Below are positions 30,540 to 39,945 of a DNA stretch of 64,000 nt, one piece after another (position 1 is the stretch's first letter; every line of letters starts with the position of its first letter). The notes under the pieces were generated by a model. That model did not search any database. It was not told the DNA's origin and worked only from the letters and a program-made list of their open reading frames with translations. Both the position numbers and the translations under genes were made by a program. The stretch lies in NCBI GenBank assembly GCA_020050835.1, contig JAGVKB010000039.1, forward strand, positions 62,001 to 126,000, written 5' to 3'. The stretch comes from Candidatus Obscuribacterales bacterium. GTDB taxonomy: Bacteria; Cyanobacteriota; Vampirovibrionia; Obscuribacterales; Obscuribacteraceae.

Positions 30540-32791
30540 GAAATCAACGGGTTTTATTGGCGCTTTTGTCTTGCTTGTCCCTTACAGCCGTCGGTGCTGC
30601 CAGCGCAGCGCCAGGCAAATCGGCGGTCAGGGTAAGCACCACGGGCGGTTTCAAGCAGGCATCCCTGAGGTCAGCTGGCTCCGGAAGCAATAATAAAAAG
30701 TTGGTGGCCGGGCTTTTCAAGAAAAAGCCGGTTGAAAAGTCGACTGACAAGGATGATGAAAAGGAAAAGTCCCAGGTGGCTGCTCCGTCTGAAACGAGCA
30801 AGGGTGATGATGAATCCAAGTCAGCCGAGTCTGACAAACCTGCTGCTGACCAGAAAAAAGAGAAAGCTGCTGCTCCGGCAGCCGCTCCAGCAACCGCTCC
30901 GGTCGTAGAGGCGTCGTCTGCTGCCGCCGCACCAGCTCAGGCGGATGAACCGCCGCCGCTCGTTCCGGATTCAGCTTTAATCAGTGTGCTCAAAGACCTT
31001 TCGCGCGCGTTGATGGAGTCCGAGGAGATCGAAAAGATTGAAGATGGCTGTCAAAAGACGGCCGCCGATACCGCTCGTCTGGCGCTGGCCAAAGCGCTTA
31101 GCAACGCCCAATTGTCTTCTAATCGAATTGTCACGATGAAGGAAAGACCTAAATTTGAATCGTCGATGACTGCCGAAGCCTGGGATTCCGGCGAAATCAC
31201 GCTCTCTCCGAAATGTCACGCGTCACTAAATGCCGTCTGGGCAAAAAAGTTGGACGGGTTGTTAAACGTTTCAATCGCCGGCAATTGCGGTTGCTCGGCG
31301 GCTCCAAATGGTTCTAAGCTAGGCGAATTCGTTTTTGTCGCATCCGGAAAGTCAACGATGGATAAGGGCTTTGACATTCAGAGCCAGTCCGACGTCAACT
31401 TCTGGCTTGGCAAGTTAAATGGATTCACCGTTGACGGCACTTGCTGCGTGCCCGCCGAGGCTGCCGGCGAAGCACAGAAGACGTCTTCCCAGAATTCGAC
31501 GCTGGTCTTGAAGGCAGTATTGACGGAAAAGGGTATTGAGCATCTCGCTCTTACTAAGCAGTTTAAGGAGCAACAGCGGCAGCTTGCCTTGAAGGCTGAA
31601 GAGGAGCGCAAGCTGTCCGAGCAGAAGGCGAAGGACGAAGCAGACCAGTTGGCGAAAGCGGAGGCTGAGGACAAAGTAAAAGCCGAAGCCGAAGCCGAAG
31701 CAAAAGAGAGATCTGAAGCAGAGGCGAAGGAGAAGGGAAAGTCGGACAAGGAGAAGGTCGCTAAACAGCCGGAGGGTTCGGAGAAAGCTCCAGCGGCTGC
31801 CGCTGCTGCCGCAACGGAATCGGCCGCTTCCAAGCCGGGCTCGAGCAATCCGCCCGAGCCCTCATCCATGCCCTCACCGGCTGTGGTGGAGGACCCTCGC
31901 TCGCACAAGCTGGGTGATCTGGCGATGACCAGTGTGTCTCCAGCTCCGGCTTTACCGCCGGCCGTATCGTCTACTCGGGGTTGGGATAGCCCGGCGCCGT
32001 CGCCGGCGACCAGGGTGCCGAGTTCTTCTGCGCAAGTTCTGTTGCCGGAAAAGGCCGTCGCCGGTCAGTTCTTAACCGCCGCAGTGATGAATCCAAATCA
32101 TGCGGGCGAACCGCTCGTGGAGCTTTCGTTCAATGGAGCGACACTGGCCACCTCACAAGACGGTAAGGCGCTCTACATGGTACCAGATGACGCGATTCCC
32201 GGACCTACTCTCCAAGTCGGTCTGGCGGCGAGACCGGAGCAGCAAGCAGCAACCGTTCAGATACTGCAACCGCTAGCGGTGCCTACCGGTCCGCAGATTC
32301 CGCGGGTTGACCGGGTCTCGCAATTGGCTGAATCAGGCGGAGAGATAGTGATTGATGGGCACAGCTTTGACGGCGTGGCCGATCGCAATCGAGTAATTGT
32401 CGATGGCACCTATGATGCTCACGTTTTGGTGGCGTCGCCGGTGCAGCTCAAAGCAGATCTGCCCGGCAACCTCATTCCCGGCTCGCACAGCGTATCTGTC
32501 AGCACCGCCGGTCTCAGAAGCAATCCGGGACAGTTCGAGGTGGTTGCACTGGAGATTCGACCGTTCGGTAAGGAGACGGCCAAGGACGATATCAACCGGC
32601 TGGCGGTAAGAGTGCTTGGAACGAGTCAGATTGTGCGTGTTCACGTCAAGAACTTCACCCCGGAAGTGCTTAAGATCGGCCGGGGCGACGAACTCGTTCT
32701 CAACTCTCCCGGTGGTACGAACAATCAGATAGTGCTTGCCGTTCAGCGTCTTCGCAAGGGCAGCTATCACGTCGATGCAAAGTTGGAATAG
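30536..32791 (+). CDS. large exported low-complexity protein with TIG/IPT domain
   Basis: A 751-residue exported protein of unknown function, translationally coupled to the M23 peptidase gene (ATGA overlap). Signal peptide MRNQRVLLALLSCLSLTAVGAASA. Two low-complexity stretches are seen: Lys/Ala/Pro-rich at ~50-145, and a Glu/Ala/Lys-rich coiled coil at ~345-430 followed by Ser/Pro-rich sequence. Between them a globular part contains several Cys (NCGCSAAP, CCVP). From ~585 to ~680 there is an Ig-like TIG/IPT domain (IPRVDRVSQLAESGGEIVIDG). This composition fits a periplasmic or envelope-spanning structural protein. Assignment of partner proteins rests only on operon position. Confidence 0.7.
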   Translation: MRNQRVLLALLSCLSLTAVGAASAAPGKSAVRVSTTGGFKQASLRSAGSGSNNKKLVAGLFKKKPVEKSTDKDDEKEKSQVAAPSETSKGDDESKSAESDKPAADQKKEKAAAPAAAPATAPVVEASSAAAAPAQADEPPPLVPDSALISVLKDLSRALMESEEIEKIEDGCQKTAADTARLALAKALSNAQLSSNRIVTMKERPKFESSMTAEAWDSGEITLSPKCHASLNAVWAKKLDGLLNVSIAGNCGCSAAPNGSKLGEFVFVASGKSTMDKGFDIQSQSDVNFWLGKLNGFTVDGTCCVPAEAAGEAQKTSSQNSTLVLKAVLTEKGIEHLALTKQFKEQQRQLALKAEEERKLSEQKAKDEADQLAKAEAEDKVKAEAEAEAKERSEAEAKEKGKSDKEKVAKQPEGSEKAPAAAAAAATESAASKPGSSNPPEPSSMPSPAVVEDPRSHKLGDLAMTSVSPAPALPPAVSSTRGWDSPAPSPATRVPSSSAQVLLPEKAVAGQFLTAAVMNPNHAGEPLVELSFNGATLATSQDGKALYMVPDDAIPGPTLQVGLAARPEQQAATVQILQPLAVPTGPQIPRVDRVSQLAESGGEIVIDGHSFDGVADRNRVIVDGTYDAHVLVASPVQLKADLPGNLIPGSHSVSVSTAGLRSNPGQFEVVALEIRPFGKETAKDDINRLAVRVLGTSQIVRVHVKNFTPEVLKIGRGDELVLNSPGGTNNQIVLAVQRLRKGSYHVDAKLE

Positions 32792-32794
32792 CAG

Positions 32795-33724
32795 ATGTCG
32801 GTAACGGACAAATCCGCGACTGCAAGCGATGCTGACGCTCGCAGTTGCCGGCTGGCCTTTCTGGGATTGGGGATAATGGGTGCCGCTATGTCCGCCAATC
32901 TTGCTGCGGCCGGCTCGAGCGTGCGAGGCTGGAATCGAACTCCCGGACGATCGGGAGCCAAGACCGCCGAAGCCGCCGGCGTGGTGATCTCGTCTTCAAT
33001 CAAAGAGGCGGTCGAGCAAGCCGACATCATCTTCGTGTGTGTCAATGAAGTCTCCGATCTTGAGCAAGTAGTGCTCGGTGCTGACGGAGTTTCGGCGCAT
33101 GCAAAACCAGGAGCCGTGGTCGTGGATATGGGCACGAGCGGTCCGGCGGCGGCGATTAGAGTCGCCGGCGCCTTGAAAGTCAGCGGCTTGAAATTCCTCG
33201 ATGCGCCGGTGACGGGCGGCGATGTGGGCGCGCGCAATGGAACGCTTACAATCATGGTGGGTGGTGACGGCGCGGACTTTGAGTTCGTTAAGCCCTATTT
33301 CGAGCGGATTGGCAAGCGGATTATTTTGTGCGGACCGACAGGTAGCGGGCAGGGCGTCAAACTCTGCAACCAGATCCTCTGCGCGGTCAATCTGATTGGC
33401 GTGTGTGAAGCGCTCAAGCTGGCAGATCAACTTGGACTCAAACGTGATTTGGTAGTCGATGTCTGTGGTACTGGTGCCGGTGGCTCGTGGTCTCTGGCGA
33501 ACTTGGGTGCAAAGATAGCTGCTGAAGACTTTGAGCCGGCCTTCATGATCAAACTTATTCTCAAAGACATTAATCTGATAGACGAAACCATTTCCGAGTC
33601 GGGTCTGGAATTGCCTGGTACGGATCTCGCGAAGTGCCTGTTCGAAAAGGCTGTAGAAGTATCCGGAGTCAACGGCGATCTGCAGGGCACGCAAGCAATG
33701 TTTCGAGCTTATTTGGAACGATAA
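32795..33724 (+). CDS. beta-hydroxyacid dehydrogenase (3-HIBADH family)
   Basis: NAD(P)-dependent oxidoreductase of the 3-hydroxyisobutyrate/tartronate semialdehyde/glyoxylate reductase family, 309 residues. The Rossmann motif is LAFLGLGIMGAAMSANL at ~17-33. The substrate loop is DAPVTGGDVGARNGTLTIMVGG, and the catalytic Lys lies in GSGQGVKLCNQI near residue 188. The C-terminal helical domain contains GGSWSL and KDINLIDE. The exact substrate cannot be chosen from motifs. The start codon comes three bases after the TIG-domain protein's stop, though the products have no obvious link. Confidence 0.88.
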   Translation: MSVTDKSATASDADARSCRLAFLGLGIMGAAMSANLAAAGSSVRGWNRTPGRSGAKTAEAAGVVISSSIKEAVEQADIIFVCVNEVSDLEQVVLGADGVSAHAKPGAVVVDMGTSGPAAAIRVAGALKVSGLKFLDAPVTGGDVGARNGTLTIMVGGDGADFEFVKPYFERIGKRIILCGPTGSGQGVKLCNQILCAVNLIGVCEALKLADQLGLKRDLVVDVCGTGAGGSWSLANLGAKIAAEDFEPAFMIKLILKDINLIDETISESGLELPGTDLAKCLFEKAVEVSGVNGDLQGTQAMFRAYLER

Positions 33725-33882
33725 CTTCGACCAAATCGGTGCTCCGAATTGCTCATCAGAAATGCATAGATTAGAAATTGGAAAAACGCTGAGCGAGAAG
33801 CCCTGGTATTATTTCTTGGCAGCCTAAAGCGGCAGTATCTTACGCTTTGCTGACGGCAAATCGATGGCAAGGAGTCGAAGCG

Positions 33883-34365
33883 ATGCCTGAGACAAACACA
33901 TTACCTAAACCGGCGGAATCCGCCCCAGCCGGCAAAGTAGAGCGTACTCATCGGGTGATTCATACCTTGTCGATGACTTTCGGCATCGTGGGAGCGGTTG
34001 GTACAGCGGCAGTCTGGCTGGCGGCTAACTTTCTGGTCGGAGAGGTCGAAATTTCTCCTGACAAGGTCGTTTCGGCAGTCCTTGTTAAGGTTTATGACAG
34101 CAAGGGGCAAGAGGCGACCTACCATCTCAATCGCTTTCAACTAATGCCAGGCAACTATCATCTCGAAGTAACTGCGGGTGACGGCGCCGCGCAGCATGCC
34201 GATATCACGGTTGAATTCGCGAAGAAGTGCACCGTGCCGATTACAGTTGTGAGCTCGGCTGGCAGCGCAGCTCCCGGGCCAGCCGCTGATGCTGACGATA
34301 CCGCTGTCAACGATCGGTCCGAACAACCGCACAAACGACATTGGTGGCAATTTTGGCGGAAGTAA
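33883..34365 (+). CDS. small membrane-anchored protein, PEGA-like
   Basis: A 160-residue protein of unknown function. AAGGAG nine bases before ATG 33883 decides the start (the frame is open twelve codons earlier). One membrane helix lies at ~32-55 (MTFGIVGAVGTAAVWLAANFLVG) after a short basic N terminus, so the following domain should be outside the cytoplasm. That domain (VVSAVLVKVYDSKGQEATYHL, MPGNYHLEVTAGDGAAQHADITVEF) has the short beta-strand pattern of PEGA-type or similar small beta-sandwich domains. The tail is acidic and ends KRHWWQFWRK. It precedes or slightly overlaps hemL. Confidence 0.65.
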   Translation: MPETNTLPKPAESAPAGKVERTHRVIHTLSMTFGIVGAVGTAAVWLAANFLVGEVEISPDKVVSAVLVKVYDSKGQEATYHLNRFQLMPGNYHLEVTAGDGAAQHADITVEFAKKCTVPITVVSSAGSAAPGPAADADDTAVNDRSEQPHKRHWWQFWRK

Positions 34366-35633
34366 CCTCGCTTGCAACTGGGCGGTCAGCCGCGCTTTCG
34401 GACCAGATAGCCGCCGTCATTCCCGGTGGGGTGGACAGCCCGTTTCGTTCCTTTCAAGAGGTCGGCGGCTACACGCTCTTTTTGAGCAAAGCCGAGGGAG
34501 CCTACGTTTTTGATGTCGACGGAAATCGATACATAGACTTTCTGGGAGCCTGGGGACCGGCTATTTTAGGGCATTGCCCAAAGCCGGTGGTGGCTGCTTG
34601 CCAGCAAGCGATTGCGTCAGGACCGGTGTTTGGCGCTCCGTGCACGCTCGAGCTGAATATGGCTCAGGCACTCATTGCTGCTTATCCGGTGGTCGAGAAG
34701 GTGCGGTTCGTCAATTCCGGAACCGAGGCTGTAATGAGCGCTGTCAGGCTGGCGCGCGGCTATACGGGGCGAGACTTGATCGTCATATTCGAGGGCTGCT
34801 ACCACGGTCATTCCGATTCAGTTTTAGCCAGTCGTGACCATTCTGCCAGCGCCGGTGTGCCGCAGTCCGTGGCTGACAATACCGTTCGTGTGCCGTACAA
34901 CGATTCACCAGCGCTGGCGAAACTGCTTGCTGAGCTCGGGCAGCAGATAGCGGCTGTTTTGATTGAGCCGGTGGCGGGGTCTATGGGGGTGGTGCCGCCG
35001 GAGGCTGGCTATCTCGAACAGGTTCGCGGCCTGTGCACCAAGCATGAATGCTTACTGATAATGGACGAGGTCTTGACTGGGCTGCGCCTGGCGCGCGGCG
35101 GTGCTTATGAGCTTTATGGCGTACAGCCGGATCTTGCCTGTTTCGGCAAGGCGCTCGGTGGCGGGATGCCGATCGGTGCCTATGGCGGACCCGCGGAGAT
35201 CATGAATGCGCTGCAACCGGTCGGTCAAGTCTATCAAGCCGGCACATTTTCTGGAAACCCGGTCACCATGGCCGGTGGTATAGAGACTCTCAAGCTCCTA
35301 TCTGAAGAAGGGGTCTATGAACATCTCGAAGCGAGAGCGGCTCAGCTGTTTGATGGATTGCGTCCGGTAATCGCCGAGCTGAGTTTCCCGGTTCAATTGC
35401 AACGAGTTGGTTCGATGTTTGCAATCTTGTTTGCTCCGCACCCGGTCCGGAATTATCAGGATTCATTGCAGATCGACAATCAGCGCTATGCCAAGTTTTT
35501 TCACGGACTGCTGTCGCGAGGTATCTACATGCCTCCGTCGGCGGTGGATGCAGCCTGTGTCTCTCGTGCGCATTCGCGGGAGGACGTGGACACAATGATT
35601 GATGTCTGCTCCGCCGTTCTGCGAGCATTGTAG
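34344..35633 (+). CDS. hemL: glutamate-1-semialdehyde 2,1-aminomutase
   Basis: PLP enzyme that turns glutamate-1-semialdehyde into 5-aminolevulinate for tetrapyrrole synthesis by the C5 route. Family signatures are IPGGVDSPFRSFQEVGG, DVDGNRYIDFLGAWGPAILGH, VNSGTEAVMSAVRLARGYTGRD, CYHGHSD, LIMDEVLTGLR and the PLP lysine in LACFGKALGGGMPIGAYGG. Length fits the family. The start is uncertain: TTG 34341, GTG 34344 and TTG 34353 are all in frame, none with a consensus ribosome site. All of them overlap the preceding gene slightly. It stands alone among non-heme genes. Confidence 0.93.
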   Translation: MAILAEVTSLATGRSAALSDQIAAVIPGGVDSPFRSFQEVGGYTLFLSKAEGAYVFDVDGNRYIDFLGAWGPAILGHCPKPVVAACQQAIASGPVFGAPCTLELNMAQALIAAYPVVEKVRFVNSGTEAVMSAVRLARGYTGRDLIVIFEGCYHGHSDSVLASRDHSASAGVPQSVADNTVRVPYNDSPALAKLLAELGQQIAAVLIEPVAGSMGVVPPEAGYLEQVRGLCTKHECLLIMDEVLTGLRLARGGAYELYGVQPDLACFGKALGGGMPIGAYGGPAEIMNALQPVGQVYQAGTFSGNPVTMAGGIETLKLLSEEGVYEHLEARAAQLFDGLRPVIAELSFPVQLQRVGSMFAILFAPHPVRNYQDSLQIDNQRYAKFFHGLLSRGIYMPPSAVDAACVSRAHSREDVDTMIDVCSAVLRAL

Positions 35634-35648
35634 AGATTGCCGGCATCG

Positions 35649-35680
35649 GGCTGCGGACTAGACTAAGTCGGAGCGCAGCC
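35649..35680. terminator. hairpin between convergent genes
   Basis: GGCTGCG (35649-35655) pairs with CGCAGCC (35674-35680), and GACT (35656-35659) with AGTC (35666-35669) inside it. It sits between the converging hemL and TPR-protein genes, where a two-way terminator would be expected; no clear T-run follows. Confidence 0.45.
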
Positions 35681-35692
35681 GGAAACTGGCTT

Positions 35693-36595
35693 TCAGTTGG
35701 TTTTGGTCTTTAGCTTTTTCAAATCCTTTACCAGCTCTTCATAGAGATCTTTAGTTGCCCAGGGAATTGCGGTTTGCTTGTAATGCTGATATTCGTGTTC
35801 GGATGGCAATAGGGTCAACTCGATCTTTTTCCAATTCTTAGCTTCTTCGGTCTTTCCTTGGTCCTGCAAGAAGCGCTGGTAGTCACGGCACAGCTGCCGG
35901 GCTGCGTCGTTGCCATACCAGCCTTTCAGCTGTTCTATGCCGGACTCGAAGCAGGCTTGCGCTGCCTTTGCATCGCCCATCCGTCTGAAGATATCTGCAA
36001 GCTTGGCATAATCTCCCGCAAGGTGTCTGTGATCCTGCTCAGAGGTCGCTACTGTGCATCTTGAAGCGAGAGTGTTGGCAATTGCTTTGATCAGTTCATC
36101 GGCGGACTTCTGGGGATCTCCTTTCAGATCGAAGTACTCAGCTTTGCACCGATTGAATCTCGCTTCTGGTTGAGAGTTTACGTCTCCGGTTCCAGACTTT
36201 ATATCGTGAATAGCCGCACGCAAGTGGAGCAGGATGCCGAATTCTCGATGCTTGTTGAATTCCTGTCCCGTTTTGGAAATTTCATCGAGTAGCTCCTTTT
36301 CAAAATCCAGAAGCTCCTTTGGCCAAGCCGACTGCTCGGTTTTGCCTGGAGCTGACTCAGACGGCCGGATGCCAGCGTCGCCTTCTGCGGCGACTTGAGT
36401 CGACTGATTGTCCGCACTGACATGCGCATTTACGAATTCGCATTGCGGCAGTTCTGCCGTGCTCTTGTCGCTACGAATCGGACTTGTCGGTCTTGCTGCT
36501 CTGCTCAAGAAGTCGTCTAGTAACGGGTGGTCGCTTGAATTACCGGTTAATACTTCGGGAAACGCGATTGCATTGCAGTCCAATTCTTCTCTCAT
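35693..36595 (-). CDS. cytoplasmic TPR-like protein of unknown function
   Basis: A 300-residue protein with no signal peptide. ATG 36595 follows GGAGG by eight bases. The first ~110 residues are acidic and probably disordered. From ~115 onwards it is helical, with pairs that look like degenerate tetratricopeptide repeats (HRHLAGDYAKLADIFRRMGDAKAAQACFESGIEQL, ARQLCRDYQRFLQDQGKTEEAKNW). Such repeats mediate protein contacts. I do not recognise a more specific family, and the neighbours (hemL, glycosyltransferase) do not indicate a role. Confidence 0.65.
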   Translation of the reverse strand: MREELDCNAIAFPEVLTGNSSDHPLLDDFLSRAARPTSPIRSDKSTAELPQCEFVNAHVSADNQSTQVAAEGDAGIRPSESAPGKTEQSAWPKELLDFEKELLDEISKTGQEFNKHREFGILLHLRAAIHDIKSGTGDVNSQPEARFNRCKAEYFDLKGDPQKSADELIKAIANTLASRCTVATSEQDHRHLAGDYAKLADIFRRMGDAKAAQACFESGIEQLKGWYGNDAARQLCRDYQRFLQDQGKTEEAKNWKKIELTLLPSEHEYQHYKQTAIPWATKDLYEELVKDLKKLKTKTN

Positions 36596-36790
36596 AAGTT
36601 TTCCTCCCAGCCGCTAATGCAACTAACTTAGGGCTTGTCTGTGACCCTGGAGTGATCGACTTGTGAGCAAGTTGTGACCGCGCCGACCAAGGACTCTATA
36701 AGCCCGGATCGATACGGTTTGTCAGTCTAAGGCAACTGGGACGGTTTGCCCGCCTTGGAGTGGCGTCGCGAACCTTCTTTTCGGGAGCAG

Positions 36791-37537
36791 TTATCCCTGC
36801 CTTAAAATGTCCGTTCTCATGTTGAACAGATCGGCGAAAGTTTCAGTGATAACCGACAGCTTGCCGCCCGATGCCCCTTGAGACAATCTGGGCAGATGCT
36901 CGATTGGAATTTCAACTAGCTTGAATCCGGCTCTGTCCGCTCTGATACAGAACTCGGCATCTACGAAGGCCGTACTCGACTTGAGGGTGATTCTATCGAG
37001 GATGCTTCTCCGGAAAAGCTTGATCGAATTCACATCTTTATAGCTGATACCGTAAACGGTGCGGAGCATTGTGTTGTACACGAAAGATTGAAACTTCCGC
37101 CGGGGTGGATCGCTGCGCTTGACCCGCCAACCGACAACCAGATCGTGATCGCGCAGCCCCTCTGCCATCTTCAGCAACTCTTTTGGTGCGAACTGATAAT
37201 CTCCGGGAAGGGAAAACACCAGATCTTTGCTGCCGGCGTAGTAGAGCTCTCGGATCGTTGTTCCGAATCCCTTGTTCACTTCGTGATTGATAATCTTGAG
37301 CTGCGGCATGGTGCGCGCCAGATCTTGCAGGACTTTGAGCGTGCCGTCCTTGCTGCCGTCGTTCGTGACGATTATCTCGTAATCCTGGCAAAGCTCTTTC
37401 AACAAGGTGTCTGAGTCGGTAACCAAACGGCCGACTGTGGTCTCGTCGTAATATGCAGGAATGATCACCGACACCGATGTGATTGGTAGCGGCGATCTCA
37501 CCTTCGTGGAGCGATTGGGAAGTTCAGAACTCAACAT
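36791..37537 (-). CDS. family 2 glycosyltransferase, dolichol-phosphate-mannose-synthase type
   Basis: Transfers a sugar from a nucleotide sugar to a lipid carrier or glycan. The GT-A start is classical (SVIIPAYYDETTVGRLV, then IVTNDGSKDGTLKVL). The metal-binding region reads FSLPGDYQFAPKEL, where the usual DxD-Q is partly replaced but the Gln is kept. VDAEFCIRADRAGFKLVEIPIEH matches DPM1-like family ends. There are no membrane helices, so it is soluble or peripheral. The frame opens with a GTG, and ATG 37537 is preferred. It starts eight bases after the aminotransferase gene in the same direction, implying a shared surface-sugar pathway. Confidence 0.88.
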   Translation of the reverse strand: MLSSELPNRSTKVRSPLPITSVSVIIPAYYDETTVGRLVTDSDTLLKELCQDYEIIVTNDGSKDGTLKVLQDLARTMPQLKIINHEVNKGFGTTIRELYYAGSKDLVFSLPGDYQFAPKELLKMAEGLRDHDLVVGWRVKRSDPPRRKFQSFVYNTMLRTVYGISYKDVNSIKLFRRSILDRITLKSSTAFVDAEFCIRADRAGFKLVEIPIEHLPRLSQGASGGKLSVITETFADLFNMRTDILRQG

Positions 37538-37545
37538 CACCGCAT

Positions 37546-38712
37546 TTACCTGTGAGGAATCTCTGGTTTTGCCATCGCGAATCCTTGTTGTTCGGCGACG
37601 CGATTGGCATTCTTGTCTTGGTACTCACGAATGTTCTCGATGACGAAATCAATTTGAGAGTCTGTCAGTTGAGGGAACATCGGCAAGCTCAAGATTCGCT
37701 TAGTTGCGTATTCAGTTACCGGCAGATCTCCAGGCTTATAGCCAAGATAGCTGTATGCCTTTTGAAGGTGCGCTGGGTTTGGATAGTGAATCAAAGTCTG
37801 AATTCCGCGCTCCAGGAGAAATTCTTGCAAACCATCGCGATTTGCGGCTTGAATTACATAGAGGTGGTAGACGTGGCTGGAATGAGAGCTTTCTACCGGT
37901 GTCACGACCGAGCTCTTCAAGCCCTCGGTGTAGCGCTTAGCTATCTGGCGGCGTCGTTCGTTCCATGATTCCACCAGCGGTAGCTGTGCCCCGAGGATAG
38001 CTGCCTGGATCTCATCGAGCCGGCTATTGATGCCGACAGTGTCGTGATAGTAACGTTTGGACTGCCCATAATTTCTGAGCATGACAAGCCGCTCAAAGCT
38101 CTCCCGCGAATTGGTGCAGACCGCTCCGCCGTCGCCAAACGCCCCGAGGTTTTTGCTCGGATAGAAGCTGAATGCGCCGAAGTCTCCGAAGGTTCCGGCC
38201 TTGCCCAGACCTTTATAAGTCGCTCCGGTTGCTTGGGCGACATCCTCTATTAGGAAAAGCTTGTGTTTGAGCGCGACTTTTCGCAACAGATCGAGATCTG
38301 CCATCTGTCCGTAAAGGTGCACCGGGATTATCGCTTTGGTTTTAGGTGTAACGCGCTGCTCGACCTCACCGGCGTCCATTACATATGTAGCCGAGTCAAT
38401 GTCTACGAAAACCGGTGTGGCGCCGGTCATTGAAATGGCCGAGATGGTCGGGACGGCGGTATGGGCTACTACGATCACCTCATCTCCCGGTCCGATCTCG
38501 CACGCTGCCAGCGCTAAGTAAATGGCTTCTGTCCCAGAAGCGCAGCCGATCACATAAGGTGAGCCGAGGTAAGCCTCGAAGTCGCGCTCGAATCGCTCTA
38601 GCTCCGGACCGAGAATATAGTGTCCGCTGGATAGAACTCGGGCAACCGCTCCGTCGATCTCTTTTTGAATCGTGCGGTAATGTGTCTTTAAGTCGCCGAA
38701 TGGAACCTTCAA
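37546..38712 (-). CDS. DegT/DnrJ/EryC1-family sugar aminotransferase
   Basis: PLP-dependent enzyme that aminates a keto-sugar nucleotide during polysaccharide or glycan synthesis. The family start is FGDLKTHYRTIQKEIDGAV. GTEAIYLAL, the strand VIPVHLYGQMADL, EDVAQATGATYKG, and the PLP lysine in FSFYPSKNLGAFGDGGAV are all present; the last part ends with LPMFPQLTDSQIDFV. The length (388) is normal. The start is TTG 38712, with GAGG about ten bases upstream. It is divergent from the epimerase/dehydratase gene, which could supply its substrate. Confidence 0.92.
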   Translation of the reverse strand: MKVPFGDLKTHYRTIQKEIDGAVARVLSSGHYILGPELERFERDFEAYLGSPYVIGCASGTEAIYLALAACEIGPGDEVIVVAHTAVPTISAISMTGATPVFVDIDSATYVMDAGEVEQRVTPKTKAIIPVHLYGQMADLDLLRKVALKHKLFLIEDVAQATGATYKGLGKAGTFGDFGAFSFYPSKNLGAFGDGGAVCTNSRESFERLVMLRNYGQSKRYYHDTVGINSRLDEIQAAILGAQLPLVESWNERRRQIAKRYTEGLKSSVVTPVESSHSSHVYHLYVIQAANRDGLQEFLLERGIQTLIHYPNPAHLQKAYSYLGYKPGDLPVTEYATKRILSLPMFPQLTDSQIDFVIENIREYQDKNANRVAEQQGFAMAKPEIPHR

Positions 38713-38913
38713 AGCCCAGCTACCTCATGGTGGAGATGACTCGTCAATAGTAGAAGAAATATCGCTCTGGCGAATTAGTGGGGCTTAAATTCGGCTAAAA
38801 ATGAGGGTTTTTGCACATGATAAGATTTGAGCCCGTGTCGATCGTCGAGCTTTTGCCGCGTAGTTTGTCATTTTGAGACGATGCGAACGTTAAGTTAAAC
38901 AGGAGTTAATGGC

Positions 38914-39915
38914 GTGGTTACTCTCAACCCGGAAACATTTGCAGGTAAGACCGCACTAATCACTGGCGGCATGGGATTTATCGGGTCCAACCTGGCGATT
39001 CGATTGGCGAACCTGGGCGCCCAAGTAACCATCTTGGATTCGATGATTCCGGATTATGGCGGCAATGAATTCAATCTCTATCCGGTGAAGGACCGCGTTC
39101 GTGTCAATTATTGCGACGTCCGTGACGAATCGGCGGTGAGCTACCTGGTGCGCAACCAAAACTTTGTCTTCCATTTGGCCGGGCAAGTTTGTCACATAAT
39201 GAGCCTGTCCAATCCGTTTCCGGACATTGAGATCAACATTACCGGCACGGCTGTGCTGATGGAAGCGCTTCGCAAGCACAATCAGGATGCGATCGTTGTA
39301 TATACCGGTACCCGCGGGCAGTACGGTCCTTCGGTATCGCTTCCGGTCAACGAGGAAGCACCGACCAATCCGAAGGGAATCTATGAAATCTCTAATCTGA
39401 CGGCGGAGAAGATCATCAAGGTTTATAACGACGTTCATGGCATTCGCTCGACGCTCTTACGCTTGAGCAACATTTATGGTCCGCGCTCTCAGATGCTCCA
39501 TTCGCGCTTCGGGGTGTGCAACTGGTTCGTGCGCGTGGCGATGGACAATCAAAAGATTCAGGTGTTTGGCGATGGCAGTATCTTACGAGACTTCTTATTC
39601 GTTGATGATTGCGTGGATGCGATTTTGAGGACCTCGATTAGTCCGGACGCCTATGGCGAGATCTTCAACGTTGGCAATGACGTACCGGTCAGTTTCTTAG
39701 AGCTCGTCAAGACAATTATTTCAGTTGCCGGTCAAGGCTCGTGGGAGTATGCCGAATTCTCACCGGAGCGCAAGGCGCAGGAGCCCGGTGACTTTTATTC
39801 CGACATCAGCAAAATCAGTCGAGTGGCTGGCTGGAGACCAAAGTACGATCTCGAAGAGGGCTTGGCGATGACGCTCGAATATTATCGCCAACATCGCGAG
39901 CATTACTGGCAGTAG
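38914..39915 (+). CDS. NAD-dependent sugar epimerase/dehydratase (extended SDR) with YxxxN
   Basis: Extended short-chain dehydrogenase of 333 residues acting on a nucleotide sugar. The Rossmann motif is TALITGGMGFIGSNLA, followed by VTILDSM, FHLAGQVCH and the Thr-region VVYTGTRGQYGP. The catalytic YxxxK is replaced: the segment reads GIYEISNLTAEKII, with Asn where Lys should be. The substrate-binding part is normal (LRLSNIYGPRSQM, VFGDGSILRDFLFVDDCVDAI). The altered Lys makes activity uncertain. GTG 38914 has AGGAG eight bases upstream. It faces away from the sugar aminotransferase, with about 200 bp between them holding both promoters (not resolved). Confidence 0.85.
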   Translation: MVTLNPETFAGKTALITGGMGFIGSNLAIRLANLGAQVTILDSMIPDYGGNEFNLYPVKDRVRVNYCDVRDESAVSYLVRNQNFVFHLAGQVCHIMSLSNPFPDIEINITGTAVLMEALRKHNQDAIVVYTGTRGQYGPSVSLPVNEEAPTNPKGIYEISNLTAEKIIKVYNDVHGIRSTLLRLSNIYGPRSQMLHSRFGVCNWFVRVAMDNQKIQVFGDGSILRDFLFVDDCVDAILRTSISPDAYGEIFNVGNDVPVSFLELVKTIISVAGQGSWEYAEFSPERKAQEPGDFYSDISKISRVAGWRPKYDLEEGLAMTLEYYRQHREHYWQ

Positions 39916-39945
39916 AGTCTCGCGTACAGTCGTTTCTTGCCGGGT

